Positions 42,441 through 53,579 of a stretch of 64,000 bases of DNA are shown in pieces. The notes under the pieces were generated by a model. The model did no database searches. It saw nothing but the letters and a program-made list of their open reading frames with translations, and was not told the DNA's origin. Positions within the stretch are counted from its first letter, which is position 1. Every line of letters starts with the position of its first letter. The position numbers and the translations under genes were made by a program. This DNA comes from Onthophagus taurus (taxonomy: Eukaryota; Arthropoda; Insecta; Coleoptera; Scarabaeidae). The DNA lies in contig NC_091971.1 in assembly GCF_036711975.1 (NCBI RefSeq), positions 29,891,501 to 29,955,500 on the forward strand, in the 5' to 3' direction.

Positions 42441-42899
42441 TAAACAGAATTTAATTTTTTTAAATATAAGTATATACAATATATTACAAGTAAAAATAAA
42501 AACAAATATTTTATAATTTTGATTTTTATTACAAACGTAAAACTTCCCTAAAAATACTCCACTTCCTATTAAAAATTAACTCTAATAAGATACACACTAT
42601 TTAGTGATATTTTGTCAATTAATAGAGTAAAATTAGAGCGAATTTTTAATAATTTACACTGACTAGATTAGAAATGTATCTAATTAGAGTCACGACAACA
42701 TCTAGTTAGATTACATATAATACACTGTAATAGAGTAACGATTTTACACTATTTAATAAACACCATCTTCTCACTATTTAGTGTAAATTTTTAATCTATT
42801 CACCTACACTATATAGTGCAAAAAAATAACTCTAAATAAATTGGACCGATCTGAACCATGTTTTAGAGTTGATTTTTACTCTTTATTTTTTCCTGTGTA

Positions 42900-43859
42900 G
42901 ATGTCTCTTCCAAACCTCTCCGGATCTTCCACTCTCAATCTGCTGTCAACTCGAGGCACCACTGAAGAATCCCTGACACAGTCAATGGACTTGGTGTTCT
43001 TAATATTTTATTGCCAACGATAGTTGAATGAAGGGTGTGGGATATAAGATTAATACGGGAGTTCCCAAGAGTGAGTTCAAATTTATAATCTGAAAGAAGC
43101 CTGAAAGGACGATCACCAACATTAATAAACAATACACTTAACATGAAACAAATACGATTACCTCCTCTCTGGAAGCTTCAAATCAACTATAATGTATTAT
43201 AAGTAATCGGTGAAATAAATCCAAAAAATAAAAACTTGGTGAAGAAATACGGGTTTCTTTTAATTTACGAAGACTTTTTTTAATCTCGGAATGACCTGGA
43301 GTAGCGAATTTACTATTTATCCTCGGATCAATTTGCGAATCCTCGCTCTAAATCGCTCGGACTTCGTAACCACCACCTTGAGAGACGACGTGCACAGGTA
43401 AAAGAAGAAGAGGAAATTGAAGAAGACACTTTTATACGTTTACATACCAAGTCACGAATCTAAAAATTACCTAGATCTTTTATCGATGAATTAGTATGTA
43501 AACGATGTAAACATAAACATAACTTACAAAATTAGTGAAGGAGTAAAGATAAGGAAAAATAATAAATAGAATTATAAACAATCACAATAACAATAAACAA
43601 TTTCTTTTATTTTCTTAAAGAACCGAAATTAACAAACACAAAAGAAAACTGTAACAGCTTGATTATGCATTACACAAAAGCCGAATTTATGACAATGGTT
43701 TTTATTTTGAGACAATGTCAACGAAATACTCGTCTTACTCAAAGAGTACATTGTTAAAGATACCCAAATACCCGACTTCCGAGCAGGTGATGTTTCGATA
43801 ATGAACTGATATTGGAGACTGAAAACCCTCTTTTCATATCATCAATTCTATTTAGTGAT
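42900..43859. other. Unassigned stretch
   Basis: A 69-codon open frame on the minus strand (43144-42935) contains SDYKFELTLGNSRINLISHT and is protein-like. I cannot name it; it could be an exon or part of an element. The rest is AT-rich with no termini. Confidence 0.25.
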
Positions 43860-44394
43860 GACATAATAATAAGGCATGTTAAGCAACCGAAAATCCTCTC
43901 TGGCTAATGCGCGTAAATAATCAAAATGTATGGTCATTAAATGTTTGGGGCGGAATATTTAACCGTAAAATAATTAGGCATACTGGCTGGACAAATTTGC
44001 AAAACTTTTTTAGAAGAAGAGTTGCTAGAAGATGTAGATTTAGAAACTGGACAAAAAATGATATTTCAACACGACGGCGCACCTGCACGCTATTTCAGGG
44101 ATGTTTTTGAAAACTTTTTAAACATTGGATATGGAAGACATTCGATTGGTTGTGGAGGTCCAATACCGTGGCCAGCAAGATTACCTGATCTAACTCCCCG
44201 CGACTTCTTCCTTTGCGGATATGTCAAAACCCAAGTGGTACGCTAATATTCCAACGACGAAAGAAGATATGAAGAATAAGGGAAAGCTTTAGAAATACCT
44301 CTGCTGAAACACTAGATAATGTGCAAGCCGAATTCGTAAATCGGCTTCATCTATGCATAAAGCACAGATGGCAGATATTTGAACACTTATAAAT
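43860..44394 (+). pseudogene. Mariner-like transposase 3' relic
   Basis: In shifting frames: VNNQNVWSLNVWGGIFNRKI, then FQHDGAPARYF (second D), then IPWPARLPDLTPRDFFLCGY (third D), and AETLDNVQAEFVNRLHLCIK to a TAA at about 44391. The N-terminal half is absent. Its 3' terminal repeat is at 44549-44716 and 46355-46545, split by a pogo-like insertion. Confidence 0.65.
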
Positions 44395-44718
44395 AAACTT
44401 TGGTTGAAAATTATTTATCGTCTTATTTCATGGCTTACGAATGAAAAAAATAATCTGCCATACTTTGCATGATGTTAATTCCACAATGTCTCAAAAACTA
44501 CCAGTGGTAGGTACACGTGTACCGAAGCCGCATATCCAAGCAGCAACTGTCACAAATTTTAACTTTCTAGTTCGATCAGTCGCCAAGAAATTCAGATTTG
44601 AAGGACACAGTGTTAATTGCTAAAAAAGCTTCTAATCAAAATAACTCAAAAACTAAAAGCACTAGGTATCAACATGTCTTATCAAAGTCAGCTTAGTTTT
44701 GTGTGTAGAATCAGAATA

Positions 44719-46352
44719 GGGTAAAACGCCAGTAATTAACCGTTGGTCAGTGTCTGACCGTTTTTGTAAAAAAATGTAAAAAAGAAGAATCCAAGGAATA
44801 TCTAAAAAAATATAAATATATCCATAAATAGCCACCAGTCTCCTCTCCACTTCCTAGTACACAAAAAGTCCACGACCATACCGTTCTTGAGTTTTTATTG
44901 TTTAATTTCGCGCTAACTGCCGGCCTATTCGCATCGTGCTAAAAACCGTAATTTTTATGTTTAGAAATTCGATCAAACATGGTAGTATTATTCAGCCGTA
45001 CTTGCATGTATGATGTTTTTTTTTGTTTGCCAGTGATCTAATAATGTTTTCTATTGGTTATATTGAAAAAATACCGCTTTAATTAATTGTTTGTTGAAAT
45101 AAAGCCGGTCAATGACTGGTAGTTCTAAATTTAATTAAAAATTAGTGTTTGACCAAACGGTCAAATACTAGACGAATTGGTTGTTTTATAATCTCACAAG
45201 AATTTATATTTGATTAATAAAATGGAAAAATGTGTAATACCTGCTTTTAAAACTTATATCTTTAAGTTGTTTAGTATTTGACCAAAACTTTTATACTTTA
45301 AAAGTTAGATACAATCAGTTTAAATATGCGGTCAATTACTGGTTCCTCTTTTGGTCATTTATAGGACACAAACACTCAAAACCGAGTTTTTTTACCGATT
45401 TTAAATTTTATAAATATTTAAGCGTAATACAAATATAAGTGTAAATGTTTGATGCTTTTCTATTTTTTTAAACATTTTTTATAACAATAAAAGTAATTGA
45501 CCGCACTTAAGCAGTAATGAGTCTGTAAAATTAAAAGGATAAAAGGTTGGTCAAACGCTGACTCTTATAATGGTCAATTATCAAAAAATGGAAAATCTAT
45601 ATGGAAAATTTAGCAAATATGAATCAGGTCGACATTTCTTCAGTACCAATATGACAACGAAGCCTAAGATTAAAAATAGTGAAGAAGATTTTCAAAAGAC
45701 TCTCGATGTACGAAGTAGGGGTTTATCTTATGAAAAAGCAGCCAAGATGTTGAACGTTCCAAATCTTATTTATAAAGAAAAAGGAAAAACACCAGTGTAG
45801 AGGAAATTGGGCCCACCAGCATTTTTAAATTCTGATGAAGAAAAACTGTTGGTTGAATGGTTGTTTCATTTAGCAGATACGGGTTTTCCTGTTTCAAAAA
45901 CCAAGTTGGAAAACACAAAATTTGGGTGAAAAGTTAAGTCAAGAGCATTTTGCTCCTGGTTTAAAAGATGTTCTTAAAGAATCAAAAAATATAAACATTT
46001 TTTTGTGAACAAAATAGTATGAAAAAATAATGAAAATGAATATTATATTAAGAATCGGTCAAACATTTATGGTTTTAAGGTAGAAGACTAGATATTATTG
46101 GTCAAGTAATGTAATCAAAGTGGTCAAACACTAAATGCGAAATACTGGTTTCATTTTTAATTTTAAAAAAATATTACTTCATGATGTTATATTTTATATG
46201 TAGGGTAAGTAACTTTAAATGAATCAGATGTGTATTTGATCATATTTTGATCATTTTATGTAAAGGCAGAGGGATCTACAAGAAAAATAATATGGGTCGG
46301 TCAAACACGGACATTAAAAAATCCTTAACAGATCAAACACTGGCGTTTACCC
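44719..46352 (+). mobile_element. Pogo-like element with repeated GGTCAAACAC motif
   Basis: TIRs are GGGTAAAACGCCAGT (left) and GGGTAAACGCCAGT (from right), flanked by TA. Variants of GGTCAAACAC/GTGTTTGACC occur about a dozen times across both halves (for example 45149, 45273, 45329, 45550, 46121, 46288). The coding part has only a pipsqueak-type HTH. No DDE domain is seen, so it is non-autonomous. Confidence 0.75.
45570..45960 (+). pseudogene. Pogo-type transposase N-terminus (psq HTH)
   Basis: The frame includes FQKTLDVRSRGLSYEKAAKM and LNVPNLIYKEKGKTP, a pipsqueak/CENP-B N-terminal helix-turn-helix. A TAG follows (45798-45800), after which the same frame continues RKLGPPAFLNSDEEKLLVEW, the second HTH-type segment, and FHLADTGFPVSKTK. 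It ends in frameshifts with no catalytic core. It would bind the element's ends. Confidence 0.65.
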
Positions 46353-46710
46353 TATGTAATAAAAACTATATCATTCCATTTAAAATAACATATGTTTATT
46401 TCAGTACTTCGCTATGGAACAGCCTGTATGTATAAAAATATTTTCCGTTTATAGTGTGCTAAATTTCCTACAACTTTTGTCTAATGAAGAACTGCGTTTC
46501 TCGGCTCCTTAATGCCATTTATGTACTTTGTTGCTTACGTGGAACACCTGTATATTTGTTTTGCTTTCCATTTCTAAAAAAACATAACAATCAAGTCGTT
46601 TAATTGTGAATAACCAAGATATTGTATCGGTATTGACTCTTTCAGATATGGTGTTTTTATATGGTAATTTTGCTACAGATTCATTTATAGTTATCCGTAT
46701 GTACAAACTA

Positions 46711-48731
46711 TACAGATTGTTCCAACTCAGACGAGCGACCCTGTATATTTCTTATCCCATAGTGATTAGAAAAGTTTCCCGAAACCCGTCGAATGATTTT
46801 GTTTGGGGGACATCTTTTGACGTCATTTGAGGCTTGAAGCAGCAACCCCCTAAGAGGGGGTGCTTCAACCCCTCAAAATTGAATAGGGGAGAGGGGTTGA
46901 GTGATACTTCATTTGAAAGATCTTGGAAGCCTCTTTACAACGGTGTATGAAAAACGTAAATTTGATGAACCGTTTTCGCCAAAAATCAATTTTTTAGCTC
47001 AAATGAGTAACCTTGAATATTTTGGTTATAAATAAAAATATTGAATTGTTTTATCATGTTGTTTTATTTATCACAATCAAAAAATCAAATCTGCGTTTTT
47101 AAATCAAATGTTCAAATTGTCCTCCATTGACTTCCATACAATAATAAATTCTCTCAAACTAAAAAATAAAAAAAAATCAAAACATTTCCATATGTTGCCC
47201 TCATTGTTTGTTCTTAGAAGGTGTTTATCTGGTTATAATACGTTTAAATCAATCTGTTGAGTTACTACTTTGCTGATTTGTTTAAAATTTTAAAAATAAT
47301 TATGGTGTACACATTGCAAGAACGTGTTGAGCTGGTTAGCTTCTATTACCAAAATCAAAATTGTGCCCGAGCGACTGCAAGAATATTTAACCAAAACCAT
47401 CCTGAACGTAGTGTTCGCCATAAGTACGTAATGGAATTGATTTCAAAATTTGTTGAGACGGGTTCAGTAATGGATAAAAAAAGGGCACCCTTTGGAATTG
47501 TGAATGATGAAGGAGCAACGGTGGACAACTTATGCCAAACACGCAATCTGTACTACAACTGTCTGCAACTTCCGGTATTAGCCAATCTAACGTTTTCAGA
47601 ATTTTACATAAACACAAGTTCCATCCGTACAAAATTAAATTAATTCACGAATTAAATGATGATGATTTGGATCGAAGGCAAGAGTTTTGCGAAATTATGG
47701 CCGAGCATATCAACAATAACCCAAATTTCTTGTACAACGTTTGCTTTTCTGACGAATGCACTTTTTCACTTAATGGAGACGTTAACCGGCATAACTGTAG
47801 AATTTGGAGCGATACAAATCCTCATGTATTTCGAGAAGCTCACACTCAACATCCGGAAAAGCTAAACGTTTGGGTAGGAATTTTGGGAGATCACATAATT
47901 GGATCGCTGTTTATTCCTGGTAATTTAAATGGCGAAATTTATCTTGAAATGCTGGAAAATGTAATTGATCCGTTAATAACAGAAAAATTAGAAAACGATC
48001 CTCTACTACTTGAACAACAATTGCATTTCCAACAAGACGGAGCTCCTCCTCACTACGCCGCCCCAGTTCGCCAATACCTCAATTTGCAATACCCCGGTCG
48101 TTGGATTGGAAGAAGAGGTCCTATAGAGTGGCCTGCCCGTTCTCCTGACCTGAACCCTCTGGACTTCTTCTTGTGGGGACATCTTAAGTCCAAGATTTTT
48201 GTGACTCAGCCTGAAAATTTGGACGAACTACGCCAACGAATTGTAAATGAGTGTCGTCACATAACTCCAATTATGTTGAACCATGTTAGAGATGGTTTTC
48301 AGTCAAGATTGTATTATTGTATGGAAGTCAATGGAGGACAATTTGAACATTTCATTTAAAAACGCAGATTTGATATGATAAATAAAACAACATGATAAAA
48401 CAATTCAATTTTTTTATTTATAACCAAAATATTCAAGGTTGCTCATTTGAGCTAAAAAATTGATTTTAGGCGAAAACGGTTCATCAAATTTACGTTTTTC
48501 ATACACCGTTGTAAAGAGGCTTCCAAGACCTTTCAAATGAAGTATCACTCAACCCCTATTCAATTTTGAGGGGTTGAAGCACCCCCTCTTAGGGGGTTGC
48601 TCGTTCAAGCCTCAAATGACGTCAAAAGATGTCCCCCAAACAAAATCATTCGACGGGTTTCTGGAAACTTTTCTAATCACTATGGGATAAAAAATATACG
48701 GGGTGGCTCGTCTGAGATGGAACATCCTGTA
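46711..48731 (+). mobile_element. Long-TIR mariner-like element
   Basis: Inverted repeats of about 370-390 bp begin TACAGATTGTTCCAACTCAG (46711) and TACAGGATGTTCCATCTCAG (from 48731), each flanked by TA. The inner parts include a palindromic CAACCCCCTAAGAGGGGGTG. The transposase gene lies between them and is nearly intact, so this is one of the younger elements here. Confidence 0.85.
47302..48359 (+). pseudogene. Mariner/Tc1-superfamily transposase, one frameshift
   Basis: ATG at 47302; HTH region (FYYQNQNCARATARIFNQNH...KYVMELISKFVETGS). A single frameshift near 47500-47530 moves reading to the frame at 47532, which is open to TAA 48359. Catalytic D in CFSDECTFS, D in HFQQDGAPPH and D in ARSPDLNPLDFF; 36 residues lie between the last two by my count. 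About 350 residues in total, normal for the family. Only the one shift stops it being complete. Confidence 0.8.
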
Positions 48732-48733
48732 TA

Positions 48734-49471
48734 GTCACATACGGCCTTTTGCTTGGGAAGGAAATACATTCTTATAAAAAATTACTACGTACTTGCTAAT
48801 TTTTAATAAATATCCGAAAATGCAACTCTTATATCACAAAATCAATATATCAACACGACAAATCATCGTACCTCTTGTATAGAGAAGTAATTGTTGTAAC
48901 CATATTAACTTTGCAGCAAATATAACCGCTTTAAATGTCTCAAATTTCAACTGTGGTGTTTATTCTTAGGAGGGCAGTTCACGAGTACTTACTGAGAAAT
49001 TCTTCCTCTCGTCATGAGGACGATATCGGTCATCTAGATAAGAATTCATTTCATAATCCTGTTTTTACTTTTGTATATAACATAGGTATATCTCTGATTA
49101 GCGTAAAAACAGTAATAGCGTCATCATAACGAATTGATCTTATTATTCTGATACAACTCAACTGGCACGTTTCTGTTTATAATTTACACCCTATCACTGC
49201 CAATTACATCGTAATAATTAGGAAAACGTTCATTATTTGACACGTCCACTTTAATACGTTTCAGTAATAACACCTCAATGTATCTCAATAGAAGGAATAG
49301 TATCTCTCTATTTCTTGATGGTTATTTTAAAATTCAAGACATTAATGCTTTGTGAACAGAAGATTTTGTAAATAAGAAAACCTGATATAACAATATAAAT
49401 TTTGTGTTTTTTGTAGTCCATATCAAAATAAAACAACATTTATATCTTTTGATATTTTTTATTTGTTATAC
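48734..49471. other. No recognised gene
   Basis: AT-rich stretch between two DNA transposons. The open frames at 48935-49129 and 49404-49592 show no domain. No element ends recognised. Confidence 0.4.
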
Positions 49472-49475
49472 ATAT

Positions 49476-49508
49476 CGCTGGCTTAAAATTATAGGGTTCT
49501 ATGTTACA
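49476..49508 (+). repeat. Left TIR of DUF7869-type element
   Basis: CGCTGGCTTAAAATTATAGG continuing to ATGTTACA. It matches the inverse of 52607-52639 at 32 of 33 positions. Confidence 0.85.
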
Positions 49509-49805
49509 TTTTTGACACTATTGGACTTATTCACACCACAAAGTTGTATGTGTTACATAGAACCTTTTAATTCGAGCGGCTTGAGCATCTGAATTGTAAT
49601 AACGGTTCTATGGATGAAAATATAAAGTTCTACGTGCTGAAAATTTTTTACTGCTAACACTAAGTTGTATGTGTAACATAGAACTTATATCAAAATAATA
49701 TTCTTTATCAAATGAAATAATTGGTTCTATGTGCTACATAGGACTTTGTGTTTTCTCCTATAATATGAAACTATACTCAAACTTTAAAACCATAGAACCT
49801 TGCTG
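49496..49805. repeat. Left subterminal motif cluster
   Basis: GGTTCTATG or its inverse CATAGAACC, often followed by TGTTACAT, appears at about 49496, 49550, 49604, 49672 (inverse), 49721 and 49792 (inverse). Counterparts lie at 52370, 52420 and 52612. Such spaced subterminal repeats serve as transposase-binding sites in other TIR elements. Confidence 0.65.
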
Positions 49806-49908
49806 GCCGGCTTAGTATGTTAGTTGATGTTAGTAAACACGCCGTTTAAACGTCTACTCTTTGGTAATTTAACTTAAAGTCGAGCTTAAAGGCGAGTTTT
49901 ATAGCGAA

Positions 49909-52205
49909 ATGAGTGATTCTGAGGAAGATCAAGATCCGTTTGATGAATTCGGATATGATTCAGATAAAGATAAGGAGTATTATCCACCAATTGATAATGA
50001 TAGCAGGTATGTAAATAAAAGTGAGGTTATGAAATAATATTTCTTGTATAGTTAATAATTTTATTTTATTACGTATTTAATTTTTAGACATAATGAAAAT
50101 AGTTTTACTCAGAGAAATTGTCGTAAAAAGGCATTCAATTTTTTAAGAATTAAGGAAGGACAGGCGGAAACTGAACGTAGAGAAGAGACAAAAGTAGGAC
50201 CTGAACGACAAGCAGAAGTGGACGCTATTGAAAACGCAAACGTACAAGGTAAAAACAAATCTTAAATTATGGTGAATGAAAAATATACTACGATATAATT
50301 TTAGACCAAATTATCGACAAGAAAAAAGAAGCAAAGAAACTTACTCGAAAGAAACAAAGAAATCCAGCTACATGGCAAGCCAACATAAGAAAATCGAAGA
50401 GAGAACAAGGAGAAGAATATGTTTCTGCAAGAAAAAAAGTGGTGCCGGCCAAATCAATTAAAAATTTAAAAGATTGTTCCACTTGTCGATTTAAGTGTAG
50501 CACTAAAATATCTGAAGAAGAACGTGCAGATGTATTTAAAAGTTTTTATACCTTAAACAAGTTAGCTAAAAACACGTTTATTGTAGCTAATTGTGAACAA
50601 CATGAACCAGACAGACGAAGAAAGGGAAAAAACGACAAAAACTCACGTAAGGCAAAGACGTATCGTTTCTTTTTCACCGTAAACGAACGAAAAATACAAA
50701 TTTGCAAAAAATACTTTCTTGGAACTCTAGATTTGAGTCAAAAAACCATATACAATGCTATGAACAACAGAACCTCGTATTCTAATATGCCACAGCCTAT
50801 TAGGCAAGGATGCCATATTAAAAAGAAAATACCGACAGAAATAAAGTCTGCAGTAATGGATCACATAAAATCTTTTCCACGCGTAGAATCACATTATTGT
50901 CGGGCCGATACTAAGAGAGAGTATCTTGAATCAGATCTTTCAGTAGTAAAAATGTACGAATTATATATTGAAAAAATGCATGAAAAGAACTTACCTTGTG
51001 TTAAACTTTCTCAATACCGATACATATTTTGTAATAATTTTAATATTTATTTTCAAAAACCCAAAAAGGACCGGTGTGATGTTTGTGAGTTAAACAAGTT
51101 GGAAACAGCAGAAGGAAAAGAGGTAAACCAGAATGAAGAATATTTAAATCATATAAGATTAAAAAATGCAGCAAGAAAAGATAGAAACCTTGATAGAAAT
51201 GACAAAAATAAACCAGTTCTCACTTTTGACCTGCAGAATGTTCTAACGGTTCCCAAGGCAGAAGTGTCATCGTTTTACTATAAAAGTAAAATGTCTGTCT
51301 ATAATTTGACAGCCCATTTTTCTGTTACTGGTCGGGTCTATTGTTCTTTGTGGACGGAGGTTTTAATGGGCAGGAGAGGAAACGATATTGCCAGTGCTTT
51401 AATTCAGATTTTAAAAAGAGTTCTTGCTGATAATCCAGATGTAAAAGATTTAACTCTGTGGAGTGATAGTTGTGTGCCTCAAAATAGAAATTCACACATT
51501 TCCTTTGCACTAGCAAATTTTATATCAACACAAAACCAAATTTTAAAAATCACACTAAAATATTCTGCACCAGGACACTCTTGTGTACAAGAAATCGATT
51601 CAGTTCACAGTGTGATCGAAAAAGTTTTAAGTAGGGTAGAGTACTATTCTCCATTATCTCTTTTGCGAATTTTACTAAAGGTAAATAGAAAAAAACCTTA
51701 TGTTATTTACCAGATGAGACGCTGTGACTTTATGGACTACAAAACTGTATCCGGAATATATAATTATAGTGATGTGCCTTATACCAAAATATCAGTTCTG
51801 GAAATTGAAAAAAATGCCTTATTTGTTAAATATAAAACTTTACACGACGCCGAATTTATTACGGTTAACTTAAAACGAAAAACCAGGGGTACTGATAATT
51901 TAAATTTTCCAAATCCTAAACCTGTAAATTGCAAAATTGAGTTTCCTGCAGCTAAAAGAGACGCCATAAGCAGCATGCTACCATTTATGCCAAAATGTGA
52001 CAGAGATTATTTCTACGCGGCCATTCCAAACTTACCAAAAAAGAAAAATAAGAAACGAGTAGCTTCGAAAAAGAAGCTATTAAAAGAAAAAGAAAATAAG
52101 CAGACCACCTGCACAGCAAAAAAGTCCTGTAAAAGCCTAAGAACAAGCAGAGTTCAAAAAGAAATAAAACGTAATGTAAAGAGAACTACAGGAAAGCGAA
52201 AATAA
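49909..52205 (+). CDS. DUF7869-type protein, candidate DDE-like transposase
   Basis: Exons 49909-50006, 50088-50248 and 50305-52205; introns of 81 and 56 bases with GT..AG; 719 residues. I chose the ATG at 49909 because the splices join in frame from there. An acidic N-terminus (MSDSEEDQDPFDEFGYDSD) is followed by a basic stretch with RKKQRNPATWQANIRKSKRE, then a Cys cluster (C144, C147, C151, C183), an HTH-like block (KIQICKKYFLGTLDLSQKTI), and CDVCELNK. The proposed RNase H-like core has D395 (LTFDLQNVL), D474 (LWSDSCVPQNRN) and D518 (GHSCVQEIDSVHSVIEK). The lysine-rich tail looks like a nuclear signal. The family name and catalytic assignment are from memory and pattern. Confidence 0.75.
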
Positions 52206-52606
52206 AATTAAAAATATTTACGCTTACCTACCTACGCACCTACTTATTATAGCAATATATTTGGTTAGCTTTTTTTCTATTATTAGTATCAGTGACTAAT
52301 TAAAATATGATAAATAAACTTTTGGACCTCTTTTTCGCGTGGTTTATTTAGTTATTTTGCTTTATAATAAGTTCTATGTAACCTCTCAAAATTAATCGAA
52401 ATAAAAAGTACTATAACAAAGTCCTATGTTTTTTTTTCAAAATTAATAAAAAAAAATTTAAAGAGAGAAATTTTACTTTGTGCAGCTTTTATTTCTAATG
52501 ACCAGAGTTCAAACAATAACAGAACATCAGAAAGGCACTTAGTACATAACTGTATCAGCATTATACACCCAAAACTTTAAATACAATTTTCTCAAAAAAG
52601 TCCAAG

Positions 52607-52639
52607 TGTAACATAGAACCCTATAATTTTAAGTCAGCG
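52607..52639 (-). repeat. Right TIR of DUF7869-type element
   Basis: TGTAACATAGAACCCTATAA through CAGCG, the inverse of the left TIR with one mismatch, followed by ATAT. Confidence 0.85.
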
Positions 52640-52643
52640 ATAT

Positions 52644-53241
52644 ATCAAAATCTATTGAAAATCCTCAAAACAATCACTGACATAGTAACTACCTTGTACC
52701 GAGTAACACATTAAATAGATTTAATGGTAAAGATCTTATACGTGAACGTGAAGAGCACGATGTTTGAATTCCTGATGTCGAAGGCTAAATTAAAGAAATG
52801 TTTTATTGAAATAATTGTAGACCGCAGTTAAAAAACTTACATATATTATCGTTCTTCTGTGCAATGTGATGGAGATAGTTAAGTAGAAAAATTGTTTTGT
52901 TGATTGTTTAGTTTTTGAGCACAATACAACAATGCCTTTGACATGCTTCATCAATAAGTTATTGGTATTTCATAACCTAAAATAAAATAACGATTCTATT
53001 GAAGTCCTGCAAGTACTCCATAGAAAAGCTTGATGGTTAAGGATGAAGCCTGGTGGATATAGGAAAAATCAGTACTCAGGATATTCACGCATTGTCAAAG
53101 GGAGCACTCATCAAACCATCCCAACGGATATTAACCGTGGGGAAGCATTCTTAGAGTACTAATTCAATGGTTACAATGTTCAATGAGGATTTTTTTTCAA
53201 TAGATTTTATGTTGTTAAGAGTTTTGTTTGCGCTTGTTTAA
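52644..53241. other. No recognised gene
   Basis: AT-rich flank of the DUF7869-type element; no domain, repeat or RNA gene recognised. Confidence 0.4.
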
Positions 53242-53261
53242 TTGGGTTTTTGTTTATCGAT

Positions 53262-53570
53262 TCAGGGAGTAAGAGAGACCCCATTGAACACATGGAGTCG
53301 TTTTTTAGGCGACTCCACATGCACAACGAGGAAAATCCTCCCCTCTGAGGTGGTCACCCGTGCTTGCGCAAAAGGCTGGCACAAAGTCTCAACCAACAGG
53401 TGTTGTTCAACGGAAATTTTGGGTAATGTGGGATCGAAAAGGACAAAGGCTTGTGATGTTCTGAAAAATGAAAAATAAAAATTAATTTGCAAGATGGAAA
53501 TTATTAAATATTAATCTTACCGTTTGTACCGAAACACCAACTGATGCGAACAGCTACCAGAGTAAACTGT
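53262..53570 (-). CDS. Possible last two exons of an unknown gene
   Basis: On the minus strand, an exon with YSGSCSHQLVFRYKR (about 53568-53522) ends in a GTAAGAT donor. After a short intron, CATTTTTCAG leads in frame into TSQAFVLFDPTLPKISVEQH and continues to a stop at 53262. The frame and both splice signals agree. However, the plus strand of the same DNA is also open in two frames and has its own acceptor (CGATTCAG before GGAGTAAG, then HMESFFRRLHMHNEENPPL). I recognise neither product. Confidence 0.3.
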
Positions 53571-53579
53571 TAAAAAACA

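Larger units (their letters stand above)
37623..42897. mobile_element. Unclassified TIR element with TAGAGT motifs
   Basis: The ends are CACAGGAAAAAAT (37623-37635) and its inverse (42885-42897), flanked by TA on both sides. The subterminal 400 bases on each side repeat a TAGAGTWA/ACTCTA motif about a dozen times. Its own DNA is 37623-38248 and 42441-42897; the rest is nested elements. A short open stretch near 38065-38165 encodes KLVELPEDFTYKFLVKFG, which I do not recognise as a family. Class likely TA-target (Tc1/mariner-like), uncertain. Confidence 0.5.
44549..46545. repeat. Mariner terminal repeat, split by pogo-like element
   Basis: 44549-44718 plus 46353-46545 are together the inverse of the solo end at 25516-25878. 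The gap between them is the pogo-like unit, and TA is duplicated at the junction (44717-44718, 46353-46354). The outer end reads CTTACGTGGAACACC. Confidence 0.75.
49476..52639 (+). mobile_element. TIR-bounded DUF7869-type transposon, apparently intact
   Basis: 33-bp terminal inverted repeats with one mismatch (CGCTGGCTTAAAATTATAGG.. at 49476-49508, inverse at 52607-52639) enclose a single intact three-exon gene. ATAT lies on both sides (49472-49475, 52640-52643) and could be a 4-bp target duplication, though being palindromic it could also belong to the TIR. A TTCTATGTNACA-type motif recurs inside both ends. The gene resembles two decayed relatives in this window (2870-5105 and 38990-40173), so the family is mobile or repeatedly copied. 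Confidence 0.75.
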
